DNA of 64,000 nt from Winogradskyella sp. (GCF_003712105.1 NZ_RHLG01000001.1:186001-250000), one strand, 5' to 3'; counted from the first letter of the stretch, positions 42,945 to 51,748 are shown. Notes: generated from the sequence alone by a model not told the origin. Numbers and translations: made by a program.

Positions 42945-43508
42945 TTACTTTTTTAATAATTTATCGATTTCAATAATTGCTTTTTCTAATCGCTCTTCTT
43001 TACGTCCTTTTAATACCTTATATGGTCTGTTGTTTGATTTTAAGGCATTTTCAAATGCTTTGAACATTGCTTCCCTTTCGTTAGGTTTGTCCCGTAAATC
43101 ATCTTTTTCCCATGGGATATCAATATAAGTTAAAAAATACAAGTCGTAAGTATTTAACAGTGCATGTTTATCTAATATGGGGTCACATGTACCTGAATAA
43201 TAGGTTTCGCTGTAAACTTTAGTTTCTAATAAGTCTGTATCACAAATTAAAAGCGAATCTACTTTTTGAGCAAACTCGTTCTCAGATTTCATCTGACCTA
43301 GTGCTATTGGTAATAGATCTTTAGGCTCACAAGTTTTCTGTTCTCTATCCCATTTGTCTTGCAAATACTCTCGCGCATACTCAGGAACCCAAAGTGTGTT
43401 ATAATGTGCTGCCAACTGTTTAGAAAGTGTTGTTTTACCTGTAGATTCAGGACCAAACAAAACAATTTTTATGCAGTTTGAAGGTTGTTGTTTAAGTGCT
43501 TCTTCCAT
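42945..43508 (-). CDS. NadR-like P-loop kinase / ATP-binding protein
   Basis: A 187-residue protein with a P-loop at residues 18-28 (FGPESTGKTTLSKQLA). The rest resembles the kinase half of NadR: VPEYAREYLQDKW, CDTDLLETKVYSETYYSGTC, and YFLTYIDIPWEKDDLRDKPN followed by EREAMFKAFE. NadR kinases phosphorylate nicotinamide riboside, which would fit the adjacent PnuC transporter. Because a thiamine-binding-like gene is also nearby, thiamine phosphorylation is a second possibility. Its start lies within the pnuC gene (40-bp overlap), showing coupling. Confidence 0.82.
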   Translation of the reverse strand: MEEALKQQPSNCIKIVLFGPESTGKTTLSKQLAAHYNTLWVPEYAREYLQDKWDREQKTCEPKDLLPIALGQMKSENEFAQKVDSLLICDTDLLETKVYSETYYSGTCDPILDKHALLNTYDLYFLTYIDIPWEKDDLRDKPNEREAMFKAFENALKSNNRPYKVLKGRKEERLEKAIIEIDKLLKK

Positions 43509-44107
43509 GCTAAATAACCATAAATGGCAATTATAGTAAAACCTAAATATTGAAAACTTGTAAAAGAGAATCCTTTATAAAGATACAAAGGTATTGATAT
43601 GATGTCACCTATTATCCAGAAAATCCAATTTTCAATTTTACGCCTAGCCATAAGCCACATACCCACAAAAAAGATTGCAGTTGTAAGTGTATCTGCATAG
43701 GCAACCCAACTCGTCCATTTATCGAAAGTCGTGTATACAATATAAACAAAAACAAGGGTAGCTATAAAAATAAAAACACTTATTCGTTGTTCTTTTAATC
43801 CAGTTACAGAAATTGGAGTTACATGTGTTTCGTCTACTTTTCTCGTCCAGATATACCATCCATAAACGCTCATTATAAAATAGTAACCATTAATCATCAT
43901 ATCACCAAGCAATTCCCATTTTAGTAATAAGTATACAAATATGGCTGTGCTTATCATTCCTGTTGGGAAAACCAGAACCTTGTTTTGTTTCGAAAACCAA
44001 ACAGACAAAAACCCAAACACAACCGCTACTATTTCTAAAACAATATCAATGGTTTCGGATTCAGCGTACTGACCAAAGAGAACATCAAAAATCTGGCTCA
44101 TAATCAC
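43469..44107 (-). CDS. pnuC: PnuC/PnuT-family vitamin transporter
   Basis: A 212-residue membrane protein with about seven helices matching the PnuC family. Shared motifs are NKVLVFPTGMISTAIFVYLL and GDMMINGYYFIMSVYGWYIW, plus WIFWIIGDIISIPLYLYKGF. PnuC moves nicotinamide riboside; PnuT relatives move thiamine in Bacteroidota. The substrate cannot be decided from the sequence alone, because both a NadR-like kinase and a thiamine-binding-like protein are neighbours. It overlaps both neighbours (40 bp and 23 bp). Confidence 0.85.
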   Translation of the reverse strand: MIMSQIFDVLFGQYAESETIDIVLEIVAVVFGFLSVWFSKQNKVLVFPTGMISTAIFVYLLLKWELLGDMMINGYYFIMSVYGWYIWTRKVDETHVTPISVTGLKEQRISVFIFIATLVFVYIVYTTFDKWTSWVAYADTLTTAIFFVGMWLMARRKIENWIFWIIGDIISIPLYLYKGFSFTSFQYLGFTIIAIYGYLAWKKHLNNNLQTA

Positions 44108-44345
44108 TTCTATTGGTTTTTACAATTTTCATGTTTAAAACTGCTAAATCTATATTTAAAAACGACTGCTTTATTTCTTGAGTTAAAAATGACATAAGCT
44201 TATCATAATCACCATAAATCTGAGTACTTAATGGGTTTTCTAAAACTTTGAATTCTGATGCTCTTAATTGTTTTATAAATGCAATGATATGCGATTCGTA
44301 ATCGTCCATCAATGGTGTTAGTGTTAACTCTATAGAAATTTCCAT
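44085..44345 (-). CDS. Thiamine-binding-like (YkoF/MTH1187-type) protein
   Basis: An 86-residue protein beginning MEISIELTLTPLMDDYESHI and ending in the acidic SDYEPDF. The pattern (short strands, FIKQLRASEFKVLENPLSTQ, IYGDYDKLMSFLTQEIKQSF) matches the ferredoxin-like Thiamine_BP/YkoF/MTH1187 family. YkoF binds thiamine or its pyrimidine in Bacillus. Binding is not shown here, but the neighbourhood with PnuC and the TPP-regulated receptor supports a vitamin role. It overlaps pnuC by 23 bp. Confidence 0.65.
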   Translation of the reverse strand: MEISIELTLTPLMDDYESHIIAFIKQLRASEFKVLENPLSTQIYGDYDKLMSFLTQEIKQSFLNIDLAVLNMKIVKTNRSDYEPDF

Positions 44346-44346
44346 A

Positions 44347-45066
44347 TTATTTTTTTAGTTCGTTAAAGAAATTCTCATCTTCCTCAAAAGCGGTACCAAT
44401 AACTACTAAATCTGCACCTGCATCATAAGCTGAATTTAGTGCTTCAACAGATCGAATTCCTCCACCTACAATAAGTGGAATATCTAGTTCATTCTTCACC
44501 TTAGAAATTATTTCAGATTCGATGGGATGTGTAGCTCCGCTACCTGCTTCCAAATAGATGAGTTTCATTCCTAAAAGCTCTCCTGCTATGGCTGTATTGG
44601 TAATTATTTGAATTTCATGTCTTGGAATAGGTTTTGTTTTGCTTACACGTTCTACCGAAGTTACTTTTCCGTTTTCAATCAAAATATAACCTGTAGGAAT
44701 CACTTCTAAGTTAGTATCTTGAATCTTAGTGATAGCTTCAACGTGTTTCCCTATCAAATACTCTGAATTTCTCCCTGAAATTAATGACAAAAACAACAGT
44801 CCATCAGCTCTATCCGTAATCTGAATCACATCACCAGGAAATAAAATCACAGGTAAGGCTGTATGTTTTTTTATCTCCTCTACTAAATTATCTGTTAAGG
44901 TTTCAGCGACTTCACTACCACCAACAAAAATATGAGTTGCAACGCTTTGATTTACTTTTGATATAAACTCTGAAACTGCTTCTAATCTCATCTTATCCGG
45001 ATCGATTAGCACCGCTAAGAATTTCTTACCTGTAGACTTCAGTATGTTTTGATACAGATTAGTCAT
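44347..45066 (-). CDS. Geranylgeranylglyceryl/heptaprenylglyceryl phosphate synthase family
   Basis: A 239-residue TIM-barrel enzyme matching the GGGPS/PcrB family. Motifs are KKFLAVLIDPDKMRLEAVSE, HIFVGGSEVAETLTDNLVEE, IPTGYILIENGKVTSVERVS, the glycerol-phosphate site YLEAGSGATHPIESEII and PLIVGGGIRSVEALNSAYDA. The family couples a polyprenyl diphosphate to sn-glycerol-1-phosphate, the first step of archaeal ether lipids; a bacterial group exists in Bacteroidota and Firmicutes. The downstream lipid product here is unknown. It overlaps the phosphopantetheinyl transferase gene by 8 bp. Confidence 0.9.
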   Translation of the reverse strand: MTNLYQNILKSTGKKFLAVLIDPDKMRLEAVSEFISKVNQSVATHIFVGGSEVAETLTDNLVEEIKKHTALPVILFPGDVIQITDRADGLLFLSLISGRNSEYLIGKHVEAITKIQDTNLEVIPTGYILIENGKVTSVERVSKTKPIPRHEIQIITNTAIAGELLGMKLIYLEAGSGATHPIESEIISKVKNELDIPLIVGGGIRSVEALNSAYDAGADLVVIGTAFEEDENFFNELKK

Positions 45067-45691
45067 TTGGCACTACATATGCACAGGTGAATCCTTCAAA
45101 CTCTTCAAAGGCTGTATTATACCTAAATTTCTTATCATTGTAATCTATCCATGCTACTGTCTCTCTATCTTCAAGCATAAAAGGAATGACTAAAAAATGG
45201 TCTTTAAATAGCATACCAGGTGTTGCAAACAACTTGTATAGCGATTCTTTTACACCCCAAATTACAGTGAGTTTTCTAATATAATCTTCAGCTTTAGTAT
45301 CAAGGTAATTAAATTCGTAATCAACAAATTTCTTAGCAATTATGGCAATTTTATCACGCTGCTTTTCTATATCAATACCTACTGGATTATCACTCACTAT
45401 TACTCCAGAAAATGTAAAAGAATGCGTGATAGAAATATACTTTCCGTCTTTAAGGTGCGGCTTTCCATAGCTATCATAAAACAAATCCTGATCTGTATAT
45501 CCAAAATCCCTTAGTAGATGGCGTACACTTAAAAATCCTCTTTGATGCAAATCACTTTTCATACTCAAAACGCGATCTATACTCACTTGTTTTAAGTCTA
45601 ATGGCTGTAATAAATCGTCATAAGACTCTTCAATCTTCCATATTTTAACAGTAGTTTGTGAATTAACAGTAATGGATTTATACAGTGGCAT
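45059..45691 (-). CDS. 4'-phosphopantetheinyl transferase (Sfp type)
   Basis: The 210-residue enzyme transfers phosphopantetheine from coenzyme A to carrier proteins. The Sfp core is visible: KYISITHSFTFSGVIVSDNP, GIDIEKQRDKIAIIAKKF (metal-binding D/E) and the WGVKESLYKLF motif (WxxKExxxK). Length is intermediate between AcpS and Sfp. It is the first gene of the block leading through the prenyl-glyceryl-phosphate synthase, and may serve a carrier-protein pathway outside the window. Confidence 0.9.
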   Translation of the reverse strand: MPLYKSITVNSQTTVKIWKIEESYDDLLQPLDLKQVSIDRVLSMKSDLHQRGFLSVRHLLRDFGYTDQDLFYDSYGKPHLKDGKYISITHSFTFSGVIVSDNPVGIDIEKQRDKIAIIAKKFVDYEFNYLDTKAEDYIRKLTVIWGVKESLYKLFATPGMLFKDHFLVIPFMLEDRETVAWIDYNDKKFRYNTAFEEFEGFTCAYVVPND

Positions 45692-45714
45692 TTAATATTC
45701 TGAAAGCTATTGAT

Positions 45715-45722
45715 TACCTTTG
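45715..45722 (+). promoter_or_regulatory. -7 promoter box of ahcY
   Basis: TACCTTTG matches TAnnTTTG and lies about 98 bp before the ahcY ATG, leaving a long structured leader. Confidence 0.6.
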
Positions 45723-45726
45723 CACC

Positions 45727-45815
45727 GCCTTAGGCAAATTTGGTATTTATTAGTGGACGAATTTAACCATTTCAATGCTAAACCCAAAGGCTGATAAAAT
45801 ATAAAAAAACACTAA
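45727..45815 (+). promoter_or_regulatory. Structured 5' leader of ahcY (candidate riboswitch)
   Basis: The leader can fold into nested pairs: GCC (45727-45729) with GGC (45789-45791), TTTGG (45739-45743) with CCAAA (45784-45788), TTAG (45750-45753) with CTAA (45778-45781), and TGG (45754-45756) with CCA (45767-45769). It also contains the words GAATTTAACC, TGATAAA and CTAAAAG in that order, which resemble conserved stretches of the SAM-II riboswitch core. The gene product acts directly on the SAM cycle. This is an inference from pattern only. Confidence 0.45.
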
Positions 45816-45820
45816 AAGAT

Positions 45821-47137
45821 ATGAGTGAAAAAACTGTAGCCTATACACCTTATAAGGTTAAAGACATGTCGCTTGCGGCTTGGGGAAGAAAAGAGATAGA
45901 ATTAGCCGAAGCAGAAATGCCAGGTTTAATGAGCCTTCGTAAAGAATATGCAGACGAGCAACCCTTAAAAGGCGCACGTATTGCAGGTTGTTTACATATG
46001 ACTATTCAAACTGCGGTTTTAATAGAAACATTACAGGCACTAGGAGCTGAAGTTACTTGGAGTTCTTGTAACATATTCTCTACACAAGATCAGGCTGCTG
46101 CCGCTATCGCTGATGCTGGTACAGCTGTTTATGCATGGAAAGGCATGAACGAAGAGGAGTTTGATTGGTGTATTGAACAAACTTTATTCTTTGGAGAAGA
46201 CAGACAACCGCTAAATATGATATTAGATGATGGTGGTGATTTAACTAATATGGTGTTAGATAAATACCCAGAATTAGTATCTGGTATCAAAGGCTTATCT
46301 GAAGAAACTACTACTGGTGTTCATAGATTATATGAGCGCATGGAAAATGGCACATTACCATTACCTGCAATCAACGTTAATGATTCAGTAACTAAATCTA
46401 AATTCGATAATAAATACGGTTGTAAAGAATCTGCTGTAGATGCTGTACGTCGTGCTACAGATATTATGTTGGCTGGTAAGCGTGTGGTTGTATGTGGTTA
46501 CGGTGATGTTGGTAAAGGTACTGCTGCGTCGTTTAGAGGTGCAGGTAGTATTGTAACAATTACTGAAATTGATCCTATTTGTGCACTACAAGCTGCTATG
46601 GATGGTTTTGAAGTAAAACGCTTAGAAACTGTTATCGGTAATGCTGATATTGTAATCACAACTACTGGAAATAAGGATATTGTCCAAGGTCAACATTTTG
46701 AAGCTTTAAAAGACAAAGCTATTGTATGTAACATTGGTCACTTTGATAATGAAATTGACATGGCTTGGTTAAACGATAACCACGGTTCTACTAAAGTAGA
46801 GATTAAACCTCAAGTTGATAAGTATACCGTGAACGGTAAGGACATTATCATCTTAGCTGAAGGTCGTTTGGTAAATCTTGGATGTGCAACAGGACACCCA
46901 AGTTTTGTAATGAGTAACTCATTTACAAACCAAACACTAGCGCAAATTGAGCTTTGGAACCATACTGACAGATACGAAAACAAAGTGTATATGTTACCTA
47001 AGCATTTAGATGAAAAAGTAGCAAAACTTCACTTAGAAAAAATTGGTGTTGAACTTACTGAATTAAGAAAAGATCAAGCTGATTATATTGGTGTAAAAGT
47101 TGAAGGACCATTTAAGCCTGAATATTATAGATATTAA
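45821..47137 (+). CDS. ahcY: S-adenosylhomocysteine hydrolase
   Basis: The 438-residue enzyme splits S-adenosylhomocysteine to adenosine and homocysteine, removing the product inhibitor of methyltransferases. Motifs are [58 protein letters not shown] and the NAD-binding [20 protein letters not shown]. The C-terminal segment FKPEYYRY is typical of the long bacterial/eukaryotic type. It has a structured leader and a strong terminator, so it is monocistronic. Confidence 0.97.
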   Translation: MSEKTVAYTPYKVKDMSLAAWGRKEIELAEAEMPGLMSLRKEYADEQPLKGARIAGCLHMTIQTAVLIETLQALGAEVTWSSCNIFSTQDQAAAAIADAGTAVYAWKGMNEEEFDWCIEQTLFFGEDRQPLNMILDDGGDLTNMVLDKYPELVSGIKGLSEETTTGVHRLYERMENGTLPLPAINVNDSVTKSKFDNKYGCKESAVDAVRRATDIMLAGKRVVVCGYGDVGKGTAASFRGAGSIVTITEIDPICALQAAMDGFEVKRLETVIGNADIVITTTGNKDIVQGQHFEALKDKAIVCNIGHFDNEIDMAWLNDNHGSTKVEIKPQVDKYTVNGKDIIILAEGRLVNLGCATGHPSFVMSNSFTNQTLAQIELWNHTDRYENKVYMLPKHLDEKVAKLHLEKIGVELTELRKDQADYIGVKVEGPFKPEYYRY

Positions 47138-47170
47138 CTTCTATAGGAATCTTATCATATATCAAAGAAG

Positions 47171-47197
47171 CCCTTGCAGAAATGCGAGGGTTTTTTT
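47171..47197 (+). terminator. Intrinsic terminator of ahcY
   Basis: The stem CCCTTGCA / TGCGAGGG (loop GAAA, one G-T pair) is followed by seven T. Confidence 0.9.
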
Positions 47198-47198
47198 G

Positions 47199-47951
47199 TT
47201 ACATATCCAACCACTTTTTAAAATTGGTGGTGCGTTCTCTTGAAACAATGATTTGTTCTTCTTGATTAGGATTTAATTTTAGAAGTAATCTAGAATTAAA
47301 ATAACTATGAATCTCTTCTACTGCATTTACTGAGACCATATATTTTCTATTAATTCTAAAAAATTGAATTGGGTCTAAAATTTCTTCGAGTTGATCAATG
47401 GTATATTCAATTGGGCACTTTTGGCCTTTGTTTGTATATAAGAATATCACGCCATCTTCAGCCATAAAATAGGCAATATCTTCTACGTTATAGGTGCTAA
47501 ACTGATTTCCTATTTTTACCATAAAACGCTTCTTATACTCTTTGGTAAACAACTGTCTTATAGAATCAATATCGGCACTATTATTTTGTCGGGTATCTAC
47601 AATGCTGGTATACTTTTCTAAAGCCTTTTTTAATTCATTCTTATCTATTGGTTTCAATAAATAATCTATTCCGTTATACTTAAAACCTCGTATGGCATAT
47701 TCATTATAGGCGGTGGTAAATACAATTGGCGGATGTTTTGGTAACTGATCAATGATATCAAAACCATAACCATCGTTAAGTTGAATGTCTAGAAAAATGA
47801 GGTCTGGTAATTGATTTTCAGCAAACCATTTTAATCCACTTTCAACTGAAGAAATTTGAGTTAATATCTCACATTCAGGTGCTAACTCCTCGATTAGGTG
47901 TCTTAATCTTCTTGATGCTATATCTTCGTCTTCAACTATTACAGCCTTCAT
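47199..47951 (-). CDS. LytTR-family response regulator
   Basis: The 250-residue regulator has an N-terminal receiver (MKAVIVEDEDIASRRLRHLI; phosphoacceptor Asp in LIFLDIQLNDGYGFDI; FTTAYNEYAIRGFKYNGIDY and LLKPIDK) and a C-terminal LytTR DNA-binding domain (about 150-250; FMVKIGNQFSTYNVEDIAYF, QFFRINRKYMVSVNAVEEIH). LytTR domains bind short direct repeats spaced about two helical turns apart. It is transcribed with the upstream kinase and is likely to bind the repeats at 49121-49150. Confidence 0.93.
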   Translation of the reverse strand: MKAVIVEDEDIASRRLRHLIEELAPECEILTQISSVESGLKWFAENQLPDLIFLDIQLNDGYGFDIIDQLPKHPPIVFTTAYNEYAIRGFKYNGIDYLLKPIDKNELKKALEKYTSIVDTRQNNSADIDSIRQLFTKEYKKRFMVKIGNQFSTYNVEDIAYFMAEDGVIFLYTNKGQKCPIEYTIDQLEEILDPIQFFRINRKYMVSVNAVEEIHSYFNSRLLLKLNPNQEEQIIVSRERTTNFKKWLDM

Positions 47952-47955
47952 TATA

Positions 47956-49026
47956 CTAAGCTACGGTTAAGTCTTTAATATTAATTTTATCTTTATTCAA
48001 TAGCGGTAAACTCACTTTAAACACCTCGTTTTCTTCGTCTATAATCACATCTTTAATGGTGTAAAATGCATAGCGTTTTTTAATGTTAGCCAATCCCAAT
48101 TTTGTAGATGTTTCGGAGTCTATACGTTTTCTAATGTTATTTTTTACGACTAATCGATTATCTCTAACACTAATATCAATAGTAATTGGTTGTTCTTTGG
48201 AATAGTAATTATGCTTTAACGCATTTTCTACTAACATCTGTAAAGATAAAGTAGGAATAACTACAGTGCTTGGCTTCACATTAATATCGGTATTGATATA
48301 GATGGCACCATCGTGTCGTACTTTCATCATAAAAATAAACGAATCTAAAAATTGCAGTTCTTTATCTAAACTTACCATATCTTCTTCTCTATTATCTAAA
48401 ATATAACGGTAACAAGATGCCAAACGTGTTACGAAATCTGACGCTAAGTCTCTGTCTTCGTACATTAACGATGTTAGGGTATTAAGGCTATTAAATAAAA
48501 AATGTGGACTTATCTGACTTTTCAATGAGCTATACTTTGATGTCATCATTTCTTTTTTCAACTCTAATAAAGACAATTCTAGACTTCTTTTGTCTTTATA
48601 AACCCAATAAAATTGGTTAAATACGGAAAACACTGACGCTAATCCTAGGGCTCTAAACATATCAGTTTTAAAGGTACTCCATGGCGCATCGGTTTCTATC
48701 TGACAAATAGATTGAAGTTCAAAAATGCCCAAATAATATATAATCGCAGCTAGAGAAAGTACAAATGAAATTGTAATACCAAAAATTGCAATATTAGTTA
48801 TAAGTTCATTCTTACTCGTAAAGTTCTTGCTCTTCGTTATTAGCCAATCATTCATTTCCCAGGTGGCCATAAAAAGAACAAAAGTTGAAAAGTAATAGAA
48901 CAGCGTTGTGTTGTTAAGATAACTGTCATTAGGATCTTTTTCAACAAATAGTTTAATCGTCAAAAACACAATATTAATGACGAGAAATCGTAACCCTAAC
49001 TTCTTTAAATAACTTTTACTTTTCAT
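47956..49026 (-). CDS. LytS-type sensor histidine kinase (His_kinase family)
   Basis: A 356-residue kinase with four N-terminal membrane helices (first about residues 10-30, later IAIFGITISFVLSLAAIIYY). The cytoplasmic part holds SLKSQISPHFLFNSLNTLTS (H-box of the LytS/YehU class) and SLQMLVENALKHNYYSKEQP (N-box). The start is ATG at 49026; a TTG at 49062 lies inside the -7 box and is rejected. It partners the adjacent LytTR regulator (4-bp gap). Confidence 0.9.
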   Translation of the reverse strand: MKSKSYLKKLGLRFLVINIVFLTIKLFVEKDPNDSYLNNTTLFYYFSTFVLFMATWEMNDWLITKSKNFTSKNELITNIAIFGITISFVLSLAAIIYYLGIFELQSICQIETDAPWSTFKTDMFRALGLASVFSVFNQFYWVYKDKRSLELSLLELKKEMMTSKYSSLKSQISPHFLFNSLNTLTSLMYEDRDLASDFVTRLASCYRYILDNREEDMVSLDKELQFLDSFIFMMKVRHDGAIYINTDINVKPSTVVIPTLSLQMLVENALKHNYYSKEQPITIDISVRDNRLVVKNNIRKRIDSETSTKLGLANIKKRYAFYTIKDVIIDEENEVFKVSLPLLNKDKINIKDLTVA

Positions 49027-49059
49027 TGTATTTAGTGCAAAAACCACATATAATGTATT

Positions 49060-49067
49060 CAAATATA
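49060..49067 (-). promoter_or_regulatory. -7 promoter box of the LytTR/kinase operon
   Basis: Minus-strand TATATTTG lies 33 bp before the kinase ATG at 49026. It excludes the upstream TTG start at 49062. Confidence 0.6.
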
Positions 49068-49102
49068 CTATACTTCAAGGTCAGAACGTATTTTGAATTA
49101 TT

Positions 49103-49200
49103 GGATTGTTAAAAATCCTGTTCAATTGTTAAGATTCAACATTCAATTGTCTTGCGACAGAAATTATCATCGAATTTACTTTTCAGTTGTCGATACTAAC
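49103..49200. promoter_or_regulatory. Phased direct repeats, candidate LytTR binding sites
   Basis: TTCAATTGT occurs at 49121-49129 and 49142-49150, separated by exactly 12 bp. A related ATTGTTAA is at 49105-49112 (20 bp before the ATTGTTAA at 49125) and TTCAGTTGT at 49192-49200. LytTR regulators bind pairs of about 9-bp direct repeats with 12-13 bp between them. The repeats lie between the divergent kinase operon and TonB receptor genes. Confidence 0.6.
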
Positions 49201-49289
49201 ACTTCAACACAAAAATCAACAATTAAAAACTATTGCTTTTCAACTTCACTTTTATATGTAGAGTTTTGAGTAAATAAATCATAAAAGAC

Positions 49290-51671
49290 ATGAAAAAAGT
49301 TTTCTTTCTCTTTGCATTGTTCAGCGCATTTGGTTTTGCGCAAACAGGAATAATAAAAGGTAGAGTTATTGACAAACAATCTGAAACTCCTTTACCCGGA
49401 GCTACTGTTGAATTACTAAATACTGAAGTTGCTACTGGTGTAGTAACCGATGAAAATGGTTATTACATTTTAGAAGATGTTGCTATTGGAAGGCAATTTA
49501 TAAGAATAAGCTTTATTGGTTTTGAAACGATTACTATACCAAATATTGTAGTTACAACTGGTAAAGAAGCAGTTGTAAATATTAATCTTATTGAATCTTT
49601 CAACCAATTAGATGCTATTATAATTACACCTGAGACTAATAAAGACAAATCCAGAAATAAGTTAGCAACAGTTTCTGCGAGGCAGTTTAGTTTAGAAGAA
49701 GTGAATAGGTTTTCAGGCGGAAGAAGTGATGTCGGAAGATTAGCTGCAAACTTTGCAGGTGTTTCTGCTCCTAATGATAGTAGAAATGATATTGTCGTGA
49801 GAGGAAATTCTCCAACGGGATTATTATGGCGTTTAGAAGGCATTCCTATTCCGAGTCCAAATCACTATTCTACTTTCGGAACTACAGGTGGTCCAGTTTC
49901 GGCACTTAACACAAACATGCTTAAAAATTCAGATTTCTTAACCTCAGCATTCCCATCAGAATATGGTAATGCCTTAGGTGGTGTTTTTGATTTAGGGTTT
50001 CGAAAAGGAAATAAAGACACTTACGAGTTTACGGCTCAAACAGGTATATTTACTGGAGTTGAAGCCATGGCCGAAGGTCCGCTTGGTAAAAAGAATGGCT
50101 CATTTCTAGTAGCGGCAAGATATTCTCTAGTAGGTTTACTCGGTGTTGGTGCTGGTGGAACAGCTGCAACTCCTAATTACAGTGACATTTCGTTTAATAT
50201 TGATTTTGGAAGTGGTAAAGCCGGAAACCTAAGTTTGTTTGGAATAATTGGAGATTCGGATATAGAATTTTTAGGCGATGATATTGATGAAGATGATTTG
50301 TTTGCTGCTGAAGACGAAAACACTTTTGTAACATCAGGTTTTGGTGTTGTAGGTTTAAATCATAAAATTAATATAGGTTCTAAAAGTTATTTAAAATCTA
50401 CTGTTGCAGTCTCTACGTCTAGTAATACATTTGAAGCAGATCGGTTTATTGATAAAGACACACCTCAAGAACGCATTATTAGATATACTGAGGCAGACGA
50501 CACACAAAATAGGTTTACATTTTCTACACTTTTTAATAGTAAAATCAATCGAAAAACAACATTTAGAGCAGGCGTTTTATATGAAAGTTTTGGTATAGAA
50601 TCTCTCCTTAGGGACCGTGAGGAACAAGCAGATACTAACAATGATGGTGACCCAGATTTGTTCACATTTAGAGATACGGATGAGACTTTCAATCTCATTC
50701 AACCTTACTTTCAAGGGCAATTTAGACTAACTGAAAAACTCACTTTAAATGCTGGTTTACATTCACAATATAGCGACCTGAACGAGCAATTTGTTGTAGA
50801 GCCAAGGGCTGGTGTTAACTATAAAATTTCTCCAAAAGGCACTTTAAGTGTTGGTTACGGTCTTCATTACCAAAACGCACCTTTACCATTACTATTTTTA
50901 AATGAAGAGGTTAATGGACAAGCTGTTCAAACCAACAGAGAATTGGATTTTGTGAAGAGTAATCACTATGTAATAGGTTACGATTTAAAGATAGCAGATA
51001 ATTGGCGCGGAAAATTAGAAGTGTATTACCAAGATATAAGCAATGCTGCTGTAGAAGCTTTTCCATCAAGTTATTCATCTTTAACAGAAGGTACTGATTT
51101 TGAGTTTGATAATGATAGGGTTTCGTTAGTTAATGAAGGTACTGGATTTAACCAAGGTATTGAATTAACAGTTGAAAAATTCTTTAGTGATGGTTACTAT
51201 GGTCTCTTAACGACATCTATTTTCGAGAGTAAATATGAAGGCAGTGATGGTATTGAGCGTAATACACCTTTTAATAATGGATATGTAGTAAACCTACTTG
51301 CCGGTCGTGAATTTGACATAGGAAAATCTGGTCGAAATCAGTTGTTTTTTGACACCAGAATATCCTTTGCTGGTGGTCGCTACTTTACTCCTGTAGACTT
51401 ACAAGCATCACAACAAGCAGGGTTTGAAATCTTACAAGAAGATATTGCCTTTAGTCAACAATACGACGACTATTTCCGTTGGGATTTTAAGTTTGGCTTA
51501 AAAATTAATAGCAAGAGTAAAAAAGTATCTCATCAGTTTTATTTAGACATACAAAACCTTACCAATAATGAGAATGTATTTGTAAGACGTTTTAATAGGT
51601 TAACAAATGAAGTAAATCAGGTAGATCAGATTGGGTTTTTCCCAGACTTTGGATATAGATTTCAGTTCTAG
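49290..51671 (+). CDS. TonB-dependent receptor with carboxypeptidase-like N-terminal domain
   Basis: A 793-residue outer-membrane receptor. After the signal peptide (MKKVFFLFALFSAFGFAQTG) comes a carboxypeptidase-regulatory-like domain (about residues 22-100; GRVIDKQSETPLPGATVELL, ENGYYILEDVAIGRQFIRIS). The plug (about 110-230; VSARQFSLEEVNRFSGGRSD, DIVVRGNSPTGLLWRLEGIP) and a long barrel follow, ending YRFQF. It is encoded divergently from the LytTR two-component genes. The substrate is unknown; no SusD-like gene is next to it. Confidence 0.9.
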   Translation: MKKVFFLFALFSAFGFAQTGIIKGRVIDKQSETPLPGATVELLNTEVATGVVTDENGYYILEDVAIGRQFIRISFIGFETITIPNIVVTTGKEAVVNINLIESFNQLDAIIITPETNKDKSRNKLATVSARQFSLEEVNRFSGGRSDVGRLAANFAGVSAPNDSRNDIVVRGNSPTGLLWRLEGIPIPSPNHYSTFGTTGGPVSALNTNMLKNSDFLTSAFPSEYGNALGGVFDLGFRKGNKDTYEFTAQTGIFTGVEAMAEGPLGKKNGSFLVAARYSLVGLLGVGAGGTAATPNYSDISFNIDFGSGKAGNLSLFGIIGDSDIEFLGDDIDEDDLFAAEDENTFVTSGFGVVGLNHKINIGSKSYLKSTVAVSTSSNTFEADRFIDKDTPQERIIRYTEADDTQNRFTFSTLFNSKINRKTTFRAGVLYESFGIESLLRDREEQADTNNDGDPDLFTFRDTDETFNLIQPYFQGQFRLTEKLTLNAGLHSQYSDLNEQFVVEPRAGVNYKISPKGTLSVGYGLHYQNAPLPLLFLNEEVNGQAVQTNRELDFVKSNHYVIGYDLKIADNWRGKLEVYYQDISNAAVEAFPSSYSSLTEGTDFEFDNDRVSLVNEGTGFNQGIELTVEKFFSDGYYGLLTTSIFESKYEGSDGIERNTPFNNGYVVNLLAGREFDIGKSGRNQLFFDTRISFAGGRYFTPVDLQASQQAGFEILQEDIAFSQQYDDYFRWDFKFGLKINSKSKKVSHQFYLDIQNLTNNENVFVRRFNRLTNEVNQVDQIGFFPDFGYRFQF

Positions 51672-51725
51672 ATTTAGTTAAGATTGATTGCTAGTAAAAT
51701 TCCTCTATTTAATAACTGAAATCAT

Positions 51726-51748
51726 AAGCCCCACAAAATGTGGGGCTT
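51726..51748 (+). other. Strong hairpin between the TonB receptor and the DUF1569-like gene
   Basis: AAGCCCCACA / TGTGGGGCTT with a 3-base loop is a perfect 10-bp stem but has no T run after it. It may act as a processing or attenuation site rather than a full terminator. Confidence 0.6.
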
